Below the pieces are notes generated by a model, which did no database searches, had not been told where the DNA came from, and was given only the letters and a program-made list of their open reading frames with translations. A DNA stretch of 17,619 nt from TMED27 sp037969235 (GTDB taxonomy: Bacteria > Pseudomonadota > Alphaproteobacteria > Micavibrionales > Micavibrionaceae), in the NCBI GenBank assembly GCA_037969235.1, contig JBBKXA010000116.1:1-17619 (forward strand), written 5' to 3'. Shown here one piece after another: positions 1 to 6,976 of this stretch. A program made the position numbers and the translations under genes. The first letter of the stretch is position 1. Every line of letters starts with the position of its first letter.

Positions 1-492
1 TCACAGCTGGAAAGCCTAGCAAATGACTACAACGAAGTGCGTAACCAAATCAACCGCATTGTGGTTGACGCGAACTATCGTGGTGTAAATTTGTTGAACG
101 GTGACGACCTTGTCACAACTTTCAACGAAGATCGCTCAAGCACATTAACAACCAAAGGTGTAGATTTCACATCAAATGGTTTGGGATTGCTTGAAACCAA
201 CTTTGCATCATCCGCTGTCGTGGATGCCGCAGGCGACCAAGTTCGTGCCGCGCTCAATTCAATCCGCGCATTTGGTACAACTTTGTCCAACAATCTGTCA
301 ATCATTCAAACCCGCCGTGACTTCACAGAAAGCACAATTTCTACGCTGACTGCCGGTGCTGATGACTTGACAGTTGCCGACCAAAACGAAGAAGGCGCGA
401 ACTTGCTGGCCTTGCAAACACGTCAGGCATTGGGTGTTACATCCCTATCGCTCGCGTCGCAATCACAGCAATCCGTACTTCGTTTATTCTAA
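1..492 (+). CDS. Flagellin, C-terminal part (5' end outside window)
   Basis: The reading frame is open from base 1, so this is the last 163 residues of a flagellin, the structural subunit of the flagellar filament. The early part (residues about 1-45) holds the end of the N-terminal D0/D1 coiled coil, with the typical ANYRGVNLLNGDDL element. The last 80 or so residues form the C-terminal D1/D0 helix, including IQTRRDFT, GADDLTVAD and NEEGANLLALQTRQ, and end in the hydrophobic SVLRLF needed for export and polymerisation. The middle between the conserved ends is very short, so this is a compact flagellin with little or no D2/D3 domain. An in-frame GTG at 37 is not a real start because the homology continues upstream. 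A strong terminator follows. The flagellin regulators flbT and flaF lie about 1 kb downstream. Confidence 0.95.
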   Translation, partial: SQLESLANDYNEVRNQINRIVVDANYRGVNLLNGDDLVTTFNEDRSSTLTTKGVDFTSNGLGLLETNFASSAVVDAAGDQVRAALNSIRAFGTTLSNNLSIIQTRRDFTESTISTLTAGADDLTVADQNEEGANLLALQTRQALGVTSLSLASQSQQSVLRLF

Positions 493-527
493 ACGTAAAT
501 TAATTAGGGGCATTGCCCGAACACAAG

Positions 528-561
528 AAAAAGCCCTCGGCAGAACGCCAGAGGGCTTTTT
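528..561 (+). terminator. Rho-independent terminator of the flagellin gene
   Basis: A perfect 11-base stem (AAAAAGCCCTC at 528-538 pairing with GAGGGCTTTTT at 551-561), a 12-base loop and a T-run. It lies 36 bases after the flagellin stop codon and would isolate flagellin transcription from the genes that follow. Confidence 0.9.
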
Positions 562-632
562 TAATGTGCTTAGCTTTACTTTAGTATCTCCATGATTTAT
601 ATTCATAAAAATCAAATCAAATGGAGGATACT

Positions 633-875
633 ATGCCAATGAAAAACCCAAACCACCCTGGCGATATTATCAAAAGAGATTTCATGGAAGCCTCAAATTT
701 AACTGAAGAACAACTATCCAAAATGACAGGCATCCCACAAAACACCCTACATAATATACTAGAAGGCGCAGCACCCGTAACACAGGAAATTGCAGACAAA
801 CTTGAAAATGTGAGGTGCAGCAATGCTGTACTTTTGATGCGAATACAGGCAAGCTATGATTGCGCTCAAAGCTAA
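633..875 (+). CDS. HigA-like antitoxin / XRE-family helix-turn-helix protein (orphan)
   Basis: An 80-residue protein with the start of the HigA antitoxin family (NPNHPGDIIKRDFMEASNLTEEQLSKMTG), then a helix-turn-helix (about residues 24-50, IPQNTLHNILEG), and the family's C-terminal QASYD. HigA proteins bind their own promoter and neutralise the RNase HigB. The ATG at 633 is chosen because GGAGG at 623-627 sits five bases before it; the ATG at 621 would overlap this site. Two oddities: no HigB/RelE-type toxin gene fits in the 140 bases upstream or is seen downstream, and the protein stops soon after QASYD, shorter than most HigA proteins, with no W in the usual FWL(N/R)LQ segment. It may be a solitary regulator or the remains of a toxin-antitoxin pair. 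It sits between flagellin and flbT. Confidence 0.72.
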   Translation: MPMKNPNHPGDIIKRDFMEASNLTEEQLSKMTGIPQNTLHNILEGAAPVTQEIADKLENVRCSNAVLLMRIQASYDCAQS

Positions 876-883
876 AGTAGCTA

Positions 884-1351
884 TCAAGAATACATTTCAG
901 GCATAAGCACGCTAGGACTTAAACCGCAAGAGTGAAAAAACTCTGCAAAAGAACCGCTCACGTTAAGGATAATTTCAAAATCTTTGTCCGCATGCGCACC
1001 TTCTGATAGCATAATCGGAATAGATAGTGCCGCATCACCTGATTTTGTATGTTCAAAAACACGACAAAGCCCCTTTACGGCTATATCAGGATTACCCTTA
1101 AAGGAAAGATAACTACTTATATACTCTCCGCCACCACCATAACTTAAACGGCGATTGCTTACTTCTCTCCGATCAAACTCGCTAAACGCATCAGGTTGCT
1201 TCTCATAAAGTTCCAGAGCTAACCACCTGATAAAAACATCTGTGGGCACATGTTCAATTTCAGGATATAATCGCCTCCATTCTCCAGCGGATAAATGCTT
1301 ACTGGAAACAGTGAAAATTTTGATTAATTTTTCTTCGTCTTTTTGTGACAT
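884..1351 (-). CDS. Hypothetical protein, 155 residues
   Basis: A leftward gene convergent with the HigA-like gene; the two stop codons are about nine bases apart. I do not recognise the family. The protein is soluble, without a signal peptide or membrane segment, and rich in acidic and aromatic residues. Visible pieces are an N-terminal charged helix (SQKDEEKLIKIF), an acidic/aromatic middle (IRWLALELYEKQPDAFSEFDRRE), a glycine-rich patch YGGGGEY near residue 73, and a C-terminal half with hydrophobic strands. The ATG at 1351 has no clear ribosome-binding site. The composition is AT-richer than the flagellar genes, and together with the orphan antitoxin it forms a small insertion between flagellin and flbT. 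No function can be assigned. Confidence 0.65.
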   Translation of the reverse strand: MSQKDEEKLIKIFTVSSKHLSAGEWRRLYPEIEHVPTDVFIRWLALELYEKQPDAFSEFDRREVSNRRLSYGGGGEYISSYLSFKGNPDIAVKGLCRVFEHTKSGDAALSIPIMLSEGAHADKDFEIILNVSGSFAEFFHSCGLSPSVLMPEMYS

Positions 1352-1446
1352 CGATGAACCATTTTAAATTTGGAAAAACATTATGTTTATAACAAGCATC
1401 GACAACCGCGTCAAATTTTAATTCTCCACTTCAATCAAAAACATGC

Positions 1447-1452
1447 TATAAT
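1447..1452 (+). promoter_or_regulatory. Candidate -10 element for flbT-flaF
   Basis: A perfect TATAAT 48 bases before the flbT start. The -35 position has only a weak match, so an activator may be needed if this is a promoter. It lies in the 148-base gap between the divergent hypothetical gene and flbT. Confidence 0.35.
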
Positions 1453-1499
1453 AAAGATTAGTGGGCAGAATGCCGTACTCTAGCAAAAGGAAGAATTCC

Positions 1500-1886
1500 A
1501 TGGCTCTCGTAATTGATCTCAAACCTGGCGAAAAAATCTTAATTGGCGAAGCCGTCATCACCAATGACAGCCAGCGCACGCGCCTCCATATTGCGGGCGA
1601 AGCCCCAATTATGCGGGAAAAAGATATCCTCAAGGAAGAAAACGCCGACACTCCATGCAAACGCGCCTATTTCCTCATCCAATGCATGTATCTCGCCAGC
1701 GACCCAAAACAATATCACGAACGGTATTTTGAAATTGTGAACGAAATACAACACGCCTCCCCCTCCTCCTCGTTCTTCTTCATGAAGATCAACGAAGAAA
1801 TCATCAGCGGCAATTATTATAAAGCGTTAAAAGAAGGCAAAAATCTCATCTCCCACGAAGAGGAGCTACTCCAAAATGCCCGATAA
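1500..1886 (+). CDS. flbT: FlbT, flagellin mRNA / biosynthesis regulator
   Basis: A 128-residue protein matching the alphaproteobacterial FlbT family. The conserved N-terminal beta region is LVIDLKPGEKILIGEAVITN, followed by a helical half with the typical CKRAYFLIQCMYL and a Y..ALKEGK..I..E..LL end. In Caulobacter FlbT acts after transcription: it binds the 5' leader of flagellin mRNA and promotes its decay until the hook is complete. The ATG at 1500 is chosen over an upstream in-frame GTG at 1461 because AAGGAAG at 1487-1493 sits six bases before it and MALVIDLKPGE is the usual family start. The 3' end overlaps flaF by 11 bases, so the two are translationally linked. Confidence 0.93.
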   Translation: MALVIDLKPGEKILIGEAVITNDSQRTRLHIAGEAPIMREKDILKEENADTPCKRAYFLIQCMYLASDPKQYHERYFEIVNEIQHASPSSSFFFMKINEEIISGNYYKALKEGKNLISHEEELLQNAR

Positions 1887-2283
1887 TCCTTATGCTCAAG
1901 CCGCCGGCGCATATGGCGATAATGCACAAAAAAACACCACTAATCAGCGCGAAATGGAAGGCCGCATCTTGCTGAAATCCGCAAAGATGCTCGGTGATAT
2001 TCAAAAAGATTGGGACAGCATGACGCCCGAACTGTTGGAAACCGCATTAAAATATAATCGTCAAATATGGATGGTATTCTATGACACCGCACTGGAAAAT
2101 CCGGAAAATAACCGCCCGAACGACTTACGCAGCAACATCATCAACCTCGCCAATTTCATCTTCAAACGCGAAGTCGACATCATGGCCGCCCCCGAAGCAC
2201 AAAAACTCAACGCCCTCATCAACATCAACCGCGAAGTCGCCGCAGGATTAATGACCAAGCCAGAAGTGTCGGATAAGGATTAA
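1876..2283 (+). CDS. flaF: FlaF, flagellin secretion/synthesis regulator
   Basis: A 135-residue, mostly helical protein of the FlaF family. Recognisable elements are the N-terminal YAQAAGAYG, the E(M)EGRILLKSAKML helix, the N(R)QIW(M)VFYD helix around residues 62-71, the RSNIINLANFIFKRE helix, and the C-terminal LNALININREVAAGL. In alphaproteobacteria FlaF is needed for flagellin synthesis and secretion and acts against FlbT. Its ATG lies inside the end of flbT (11-base overlap). The stop codon overlaps the stop of the convergent small membrane protein gene by a few bases, so little space is left for a terminator. Confidence 0.92.
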   Translation: MPDNPYAQAAGAYGDNAQKNTTNQREMEGRILLKSAKMLGDIQKDWDSMTPELLETALKYNRQIWMVFYDTALENPENNRPNDLRSNIINLANFIFKREVDIMAAPEAQKLNALININREVAAGLMTKPEVSDKD

Positions 2284-2510
2284 ATCCCAGGATCGTTAGG
2301 ATTACTTACTTCTCCTGAAGCAACCCCCGCTTCGATGAAAACTTTGCCCAAATACATAGTACATCCGCCAATCAATATATTAACCAATGGGTTACCTGGG
2401 GCCACACCTTGAGTCGCCAGCGAAAAAACAGTGTCTAGCCCTACAAACAAACCCATCGAGAACATCGCACCCCCGCCGAGAATTTCGAAATCATTTCTTG
2501 TATTTTCCAT
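2280..2510 (-). CDS. Small membrane protein of unknown function, 76 residues
   Basis: A leftward gene with a strong ribosome-binding site (GAGGAG, complement of 2519-2524, eight bases before the ATG) and a good promoter further upstream, so the small size is probably real. The protein has a polar start (MENTRNDFEILGGG), a hydrophobic segment at about residues 14-34, a second at about 42-63 (PLVNILIGGCTMYLGKVFIEAGV), and a polar tail. Glycines are frequent in both hydrophobic helices, which suggests a two-helix hairpin in the inner membrane. I do not recognise a family. It converges on flaF with overlapping stop codons. Confidence 0.68.
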   Translation of the reverse strand: MENTRNDFEILGGGAMFSMGLFVGLDTVFSLATQGVAPGNPLVNILIGGCTMYLGKVFIEAGVASGEVSNPNDPGI

Positions 2511-2541
2511 TATTAATTCTCCTCTATAATTTATAAAGAGA

Positions 2542-2569
2542 ACAATAAGCTTATAAAAGCATATGTCAA
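2542..2569 (-). promoter_or_regulatory. Candidate sigma-70-type promoter for the 76-residue membrane protein
   Basis: On the minus strand, a perfect -35 TTGACA (2564-2569) is followed after 16 bases by TATTGT (2542-2547). A 10-base perfect palindrome ATAAGCTTAT (2545-2554) overlaps the -10 and spacer and could be an operator, although so short an AT-rich palindrome may be chance. Confidence 0.55.
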
Positions 2570-2582
2570 TGAAGTATTTAGA

Positions 2583-3104
2583 CTAAGCCGTCACACTCGT
2601 CGTAGAAGTCGCGACGTTACTACCGCTTTGTGCGCCAGCACTTAACGCGGCAATCGCAACTTGCGCGGCTCCCGCACTCGTGCCCACATCCGCTGGCGCA
2701 GAAGAACTTTGCGCGATAATGCTGGCCTGAACAACCGTTTCCGAAGTCCCACCCGAACTACGCGTAATCTCAGCAGAAGACCGCTCATTCACCACAGGCG
2801 AAGGCGCTGCATCCTGACTTTGAATTTGACGCTGTGCCGCTTGCGCTTGGCGTTGTTGCAATGTCGGCTCAGTCGGGAATTGCGTTAAAACATCACCCGT
2901 ATCTGAATCCCGCACTTGAAAAACAGCAGTATCATATTGCGTATCCATAGATACGTTTAAACTTAAATAGGGGGCAACGGGTGCGCGAGACACGCTTTCG
3001 ATATCAGCCTGACGTGCAGCCAATGAATTCGCAGTCGAAGCCTGAGCAGCGATAGCGCTACTCAATTGTGCATTCGATACTGCTGAATTGACAGCTTCAA
3101 TCAT
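2583..3104 (-). CDS. FlaG-like flagellar protein (tentative)
   Basis: A 173-residue protein. The only conserved-looking core is residues about 46-85 (YLSLNVSMDTQYDTAVFQVRD then DTGDVLTQFPTEP), which has the pattern of the FlaG domain: a two-strand unit ending in D..TG.V(I/L).Q.P. FlaG proteins are non-essential flagellar accessory proteins that affect filament length in some species. The flanks are low-complexity, rich in Ala, Ser and Gln, including a long C-terminal Ala/Ser/Thr tail, as expected for a disordered secreted or filament-associated protein. There is no signal peptide or membrane helix. It is transcribed divergently from fliF behind its own promoter. The start is the first ATG; an AGGA lies 13 bases upstream, further than usual. 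Confidence 0.6.
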   Translation of the reverse strand: MIEAVNSAVSNAQLSSAIAAQASTANSLAARQADIESVSRAPVAPYLSLNVSMDTQYDTAVFQVRDSDTGDVLTQFPTEPTLQQRQAQAAQRQIQSQDAAPSPVVNERSSAEITRSSGGTSETVVQASIIAQSSSAPADVGTSAGAAQVAIAALSAGAQSGSNVATSTTSVTA

Positions 3105-3174
3105 AACAAATCTTACGTCCTAATTTAACATTCTAAATGTCTATGACCTCTCATAAACACTATACCCTACTCTC

Positions 3175-3203
3175 ATAGTATCGCACATCATGTCAAATGT
3201 CAA
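3175..3203 (-). promoter_or_regulatory. Candidate sigma-70-type promoter for the FlaG-like gene
   Basis: On the minus strand, TTGACA (3198-3203), a 17-base spacer and TACTAT (3175-3180). The -35 is perfect and the -10 matches at four of six positions. A tandem TGTCAAA/TGTCAAG (3191-3204) overlaps the -35. Confidence 0.55.
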
Positions 3204-3251
3204 GAAATTATCATGTATATCCACAGACTTGGCGACAAGCTTAGCATTCTA

Positions 3252-3266
3252 TTAACCATTGATTAT
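3252..3266 (+). promoter_or_regulatory. CtrA-like binding site upstream of fliF
   Basis: TTAACCATTGATTAT: the octamer TTAACCAT, a known CtrA half-site form, followed so that the second half reads TTAT at the correct seven-base spacing (consensus TTAA-N7-TTAA). It lies 204 bases before the fliF start and about 50 bases from the leftward promoter, so it does not sit on an obvious -35 box. Confidence 0.4.
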
Positions 3267-3390
3267 ATTAGAAAAATATCAACTTCAACAGACATCACAC
3301 CACAAAACGCAGCAATGGCAAAACCCGTTAAAATCCGCTATACTATAAGTTAAAGGTTTTCCCGATTAACGATTCAGGGTAAACTAAAAA

Positions 3391-3432
3391 ATGTGAGTTC
3401 ACATCATCGGCTTGCCCACCTTCATCTGGGCA
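3391..3432. promoter_or_regulatory. Two inverted repeats immediately upstream of fliF
   Basis: First repeat: ATGTGA-GT-TCACAT (3391-3404), perfect arms. Second repeat: TGCCCA (3413-3418) and TGGGCA (3427-3432) with an eight-base loop. Both lie within 80 bases of the fliF start, where a repressor or activator such as FlbD would act. A related palindrome lies upstream of fliH. Confidence 0.45.
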
Positions 3433-3469
3433 CCTCGCCGCATTGCGTTATTATAAAAAGGTTATACAT

Positions 3470-5128
3470 TTGAGCAGTTTTGCAGACACATTAAAACAAC
3501 TCGGCCCATCACGCCTTGGCATCATGGGGGCGATATTGCTCGGTCTCGTACTATTTTTCATGTTTGTGTCCATGCGCGTAGCCACGCCTGATCTCAAACT
3601 CCTCTACAGCGACCTCTCCAGCAACGACAGCGGCGCTATCGCAGCAAAACTTGAAGAAAGCCAGATTCCATACAAGGTCTCCCCCGATGGTGCGCGCATC
3701 ATGGTCAGTGAAGCTGAAGTTGGCCGCGCACGACTTCTGCTCGCCGAAGCTGGCCTGCCCAATGGCGGCTCTATGGGCTACGAATTATTCGACAAACAAT
3801 CGGGATTTGGCACCACAAATTTCGTCCAAAACATAAATCAAGTCCGCGCACTTGAAGGCGAACTTGCCCGCACCATCAGCTCCCTCGATGCCGTCCGTAG
3901 CGCACGTGTTCATCTCGTCCTTCCACAGCGCGAGCTGTTCAGCCGCGAAAACCGCAAATCCAGCGCCAGCGTTTACCTCGGTATACGTCCAGGCGCCGTT
4001 TTGGAACAACAACAAATCATGGGCATCCAATCCATGATCGCCTCCGCGGTGCCTGACCTCAAAGCCGCCAACGTCACATTAATCGACAGCAACGGTAATT
4101 TGCTTGCTCGTGGCGGTGGCGATGACCAAGCCAATATGATGTCTGTCAAAGCCGAAGAAATGCGCCGCAGCTATGAAGCCCGCCTGACCGACAAAATCGA
4201 AGATCAAGTCGGACGCATCGTTGGCTTTGGCAAAGTGCGCGCCATCGTCACCGCCGAAGTAAATTTCGACCGCATCAGCACCAACGAAGAAGTCTATGAC
4301 CCCGAAGGCCAAGTTGTACGCTCAACACAAACCAGCGAAGAAAGCGGCACAGAACGCGAACCTCTATCCGACCAGGTTGGGGTAGAAACAAACTTACCGG
4401 GCATTGGTGGCGATCTTCTCTCTGGCACCGAACCCACCGCAGAAAACAACCGCATCGAAGAAGTCACAAACTTTGAAATCAGCCGCACCGTGCGCAACAC
4501 GGTGCGTGAAGTCGGCGAAGTTACCCGCCTATCCGTTGCCGTACTTGTCGATGGTCGCTACACCACAAATGAAGAAGGCGAGAAAACATACGAAGAGCGC
4601 CCAGCCGAAGAGCTTAAACAGATCGAAGAATTGGTACGTAGCGCCGCAGGTTTTGACCCCGAACGCGCCGACACCATCACAATTAAAAACTTACAATTCG
4701 CGCAGATCGACATTGAAGAAACTGGTGTAGACAGCACCATGTTATTAGGCTTTGAGAAATCAGACCTGCTCGATGCGGCTGAAATGTTTTTAATCGGTAT
4801 CATGGTAATCCTCGTCGTATTATTGGTACTTCAGCCAATGGTCACACGCATACTGACCGTCGAAACCAGAGACTCAAGTGCCGACGCGTTGGAAAATGAC
4901 CTACTCACCGCTCGCGCATCGGCCCCCGCCATCGAAGGCCCTAGAGGCTCAAACGACATGACACATGGCGGCGATGCTCGCGAAGAAGAAGATACCCTCA
5001 TTGACATCCAAGGCGTGGAGGGCAAGGTCAAATCTTCCTCCATTCGCAAAGTCGAAGAAATAGTTGAAAACTACCCCAATGAAACCGTATCCGTTATCCG
5101 AAGCTGGATGACCCAAGATAGCAATTAA
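3470..5128 (+). CDS. fliF: FliF, flagellar MS-ring protein
   Basis: A 552-residue inner-membrane protein that polymerises into the MS ring, the base on which the switch and export apparatus assemble. Residues 16-38 form the first membrane helix. The YscJ/FliF domain follows, with LYSDLSSNDSGAIAAKLEE, the GFGTTNFVQNINQVRALEGELARTI stretch and ARVHLVLP(Q)RELF. Next come ring-building and variable segments, a second membrane helix near 437-458, and a cytoplasmic tail ending VRKVEEIV-like (SIRKVEEIVENYPNETVSVIRSWM), which is the FliG-binding part. The start is taken as TTG at 3470: AGG at 3459-3461 sits eight bases before it and MSSFADTLKQLGPSRL matches the usual FliF beginning. An upstream in-frame TTG at 3443 would add nine atypical residues. 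fliG follows after 14 bases. Confidence 0.96.
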   Translation: MSSFADTLKQLGPSRLGIMGAILLGLVLFFMFVSMRVATPDLKLLYSDLSSNDSGAIAAKLEESQIPYKVSPDGARIMVSEAEVGRARLLLAEAGLPNGGSMGYELFDKQSGFGTTNFVQNINQVRALEGELARTISSLDAVRSARVHLVLPQRELFSRENRKSSASVYLGIRPGAVLEQQQIMGIQSMIASAVPDLKAANVTLIDSNGNLLARGGGDDQANMMSVKAEEMRRSYEARLTDKIEDQVGRIVGFGKVRAIVTAEVNFDRISTNEEVYDPEGQVVRSTQTSEESGTEREPLSDQVGVETNLPGIGGDLLSGTEPTAENNRIEEVTNFEISRTVRNTVREVGEVTRLSVAVLVDGRYTTNEEGEKTYEERPAEELKQIEELVRSAAGFDPERADTITIKNLQFAQIDIEETGVDSTMLLGFEKSDLLDAAEMFLIGIMVILVVLLVLQPMVTRILTVETRDSSADALENDLLTARASAPAIEGPRGSNDMTHGGDAREEEDTLIDIQGVEGKVKSSSIRKVEEIVENYPNETVSVIRSWMTQDSN

Positions 5129-5142
5129 GGACTAAACAACCC

Positions 5143-6162
5143 ATGCGGGTAAGAGAAGATTATAGAACGCTCACTGGCCCTGAAAAAGCCTCTATCCTTT
5201 TGCTCTCCCTCCCCGAAGAGCAGACCGCAAAGCTGTTTGAGCAAATGGGTGATGAAGAAATTCTCGAGCTTTCTCAAACCATGTCCAGCCTTGGTAAAAT
5301 CAGCCCCAATGTCGTGGAACGCCTGTTCATTGATTTCGCCGAACAAATGAGCTCCACCAATGCACTCGTCGGAACACGCGACAGCACAGAACGCCTATTG
5401 GCCAAAGCAGGCCTACCCGCCGACCGCATTAACGGCATCATGGAAGAAATTCGCGGCCCCGCGGGACGCACAATGTGGGAAAAGCTTGGCAATGTGAACG
5501 AAGAAATCCTCGCCGCGTTCTTGCAAAAAGAATACCCGCAAACCGTATCCGTTGTTTTATCAAAGGTCGACACCGACCACGCCGCCCGCGTCCTCGCGAT
5601 GCTGCCCGAAAATTTTGCGCTCGAAGTCATCCACCGTATGCTCCGCATGGAAACGGTGCAAAAAGATATCCTCGACGAAGTTGAACGCACCTTGCGTCAG
5701 GAATTCATGACCAACCTCGCCAAAACCCAGCGTCGCGATTCGCATGAACTCATCGCCGATATTTTCAACAACATGGAGCGCACCACCGAAACCCGCTTCA
5801 TGGAAAAGCTTGAACAAAGTGCCCCCGATGCGGCTGAAAAAATTCGCTCCCTCATGTTCACGTTCGAAGATCTATCAAACCTCGATCAAGCTTCAATGCA
5901 AACATTGATCCGCGCCGTTGATAAAGACAAGCTACCGACTGCACTAAAAGGCGCAACAGAAACAATGAAAGACCTGTTCTTCAACAATATGTCCGAACGC
6001 GCCGCCAAAATCATGAAAGAAGATATGGCCGCCATGGGGCCTGTGCGCCTAAAAGACGTAGAAGAAGCACAGCAATATATTGTCACTGTCGCTAAAGACC
6101 TTGAAGGACGCGGCGAAATCACCATCTCCAGTGGTGATGGCGAAGACGAGATGATTTACTAA
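5143..6162 (+). CDS. fliG: FliG, flagellar motor switch protein
   Basis: A 339-residue protein with all three FliG domains. The N-terminal part (LTGPEKASILLLSLPEEQTAKLFEQM) binds the FliF tail. The middle domain carries the EHPQ motif as EYPQT, an unusual H-to-Y change. The C-terminal domain includes ALKGATE and GPVRLKDVE. Torque-helix charges are kept: R286, E293, D294 and R302 line up with E. coli R281, D288, D289 and R297, with one conservative D-to-E change, so the protein should be functional in torque generation. AAGGA at 5127-5131, overlapping the fliF stop, serves as its ribosome site, so fliF and fliG are one transcription unit. A 91-base gap with a palindrome separates it from fliH. 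Confidence 0.96.
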   Translation: MRVREDYRTLTGPEKASILLLSLPEEQTAKLFEQMGDEEILELSQTMSSLGKISPNVVERLFIDFAEQMSSTNALVGTRDSTERLLAKAGLPADRINGIMEEIRGPAGRTMWEKLGNVNEEILAAFLQKEYPQTVSVVLSKVDTDHAARVLAMLPENFALEVIHRMLRMETVQKDILDEVERTLRQEFMTNLAKTQRRDSHELIADIFNNMERTTETRFMEKLEQSAPDAAEKIRSLMFTFEDLSNLDQASMQTLIRAVDKDKLPTALKGATETMKDLFFNNMSERAAKIMKEDMAAMGPVRLKDVEEAQQYIVTVAKDLEGRGEITISSGDGEDEMIY

Positions 6163-6204
6163 AGCGCATCGTATCGTCATAATATTATAAGCGACAAAAC
6201 ATTT

Positions 6205-6222
6205 TTGTGGTGAACATCACAA
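6205..6222. promoter_or_regulatory. 18-base imperfect palindrome between fliG and fliH
   Basis: TTGTGGTGAACATCACAA has eight-base arms with one mismatch around a central AA. Read on the other strand it contains TGTGATGTTCAC, similar to TGTGAGTTCAC in the palindrome upstream of fliF (3392-3402). It sits 31 bases before the fliH start, a plausible operator position. Confidence 0.4.
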
Positions 6223-6253
6223 ACACAGCAAATATTGAGTAATCAAAACACAG

Positions 6254-6976
6254 ATGACAACAAACGAAAAATTTTTATTCGACCAAAACATCTTCGATGA
6301 TAATGGCAACATCGAAATGAGCAACGCCCTACCCGAAGCCCCTGTCTTCAGCGAAGACGAACTTAACACTGCAAAGAAAATAGCCTACCAAAAAGGTTAC
6401 GCCCAAGCGCAAACCGAAGCTAGAGAAAGCCATGAAAAAGATGTCCGTGCCGCACTCGACAATGTGAACGAACAACTCCATACCTATATGACCAGCGAGC
6501 AATATCGCGAAAAACTCTATGAACGCGAAGTCATCTCGCTCTGCACACATATTTTCGAAACATTATATCCCCACTATGCCGAAAAAACCGGACTGGAAAA
6601 CCTTAATCACGCCATTTCTACCATCGTACAAAAACACAGCCAGAAACAAGAACTTCATATCCGTATCCATCCCGACGTAGAAGCCGATATAAGACAATTG
6701 ATGGATACTTTAAAAACGCAAGACAGCGATCTGCGTTATACAATCACCAAAGATCAAACTCTCGCTCCTGCCGCATGTAAAATCAAATGGAATAATGGTG
6801 GCGCGCTCCATGATAATGACACGATGGCCAAAGAAATCCTGAACATTTTAAAAGACGCACTTGCAGGAAAGCCTCTGAGCGTTCATGATAATAGTGATGA
6901 AGAAGTTGGCGTGGAAATTGCACCCCTCCCCGATGTGGAAGATCCTCCCCCACCTTCCAATGGAGATACGACATGA
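6254..6976 (+). CDS. fliH: FliH (FlbE-like), flagellar export ATPase regulator
   Basis: A 240-residue cytoplasmic protein placed where FliH/FlbE stands in alphaproteobacterial fliF operons. It shows the FliH layout: an acidic, variable N-terminus; a long charged helix with spaced G/A residues (about 38-75, YQKGYAQAQTEARE); and a C-terminal domain with VQKH...LHIRIHPDVEADI and CKIKWNNGGALHDNDT, the FliH/YscL-type W..GGA..D element. An acidic, proline-rich tail ends the protein. FliH holds the ATPase FliI and docks it at the C-ring through FliN. The sequence is divergent, so the call rests on domain pattern plus position. The ribosome site is weak. The stop overlaps the fliN start (ATGA), so the pair is translationally coupled. 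Confidence 0.85.
   Translation: MTTNEKFLFDQNIFDDNGNIEMSNALPEAPVFSEDELNTAKKIAYQKGYAQAQTEARESHEKDVRAALDNVNEQLHTYMTSEQYREKLYEREVISLCTHIFETLYPHYAEKTGLENLNHAISTIVQKHSQKQELHIRIHPDVEADIRQLMDTLKTQDSDLRYTITKDQTLAPAACKIKWNNGGALHDNDTMAKEILNILKDALAGKPLSVHDNSDEEVGVEIAPLPDVEDPPPPSNGDTT

Larger units (their letters stand above)
3105..3469. promoter_or_regulatory. Shared control region between the FlaG-like gene and fliF
   Basis: A 365-base AT-rich gap without a convincing gene. Listed from left to right, it holds a leftward promoter at 3175-3203, a CtrA-like site at 3252-3266, a TATACT at 3339-3344 that could be a rightward -10, and two inverted repeats at 3391-3404 and 3413-3432 just before fliF. In Caulobacter the fliF promoter is activated by CtrA and repressed by FlbD, so a dense control region here is expected. 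Confidence 0.6.

Noticed and set aside
374..595. 73-residue frame across the flagellin end and terminator
   Set aside because: It runs through the terminator hairpin and overlaps the conserved flagellin end.
633..1351. Complete toxin-antitoxin pair made of the HigA-like gene and its convergent neighbour
   Set aside because: The neighbour has no visible RelE/HigB features and convergent orientation is not typical; kept only as a question.
1461..1499. FlbT start at GTG 1461
   Set aside because: The extra 13 residues do not fit FlbT, and AAGGAAG precedes the ATG at 1500.
3428..3441. GG-N10-GC spacing just before fliF as a sigma-54 promoter
   Set aside because: Only the GG and GC dinucleotides fit; the flanking bases do not match TGGCAC-N5-TTGC, and the GG belongs to an inverted repeat.
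3443..3469. Nine-residue extension of FliF from TTG at 3443
   Set aside because: The added residues are atypical for FliF, and a ribosome site stands before the TTG at 3470.
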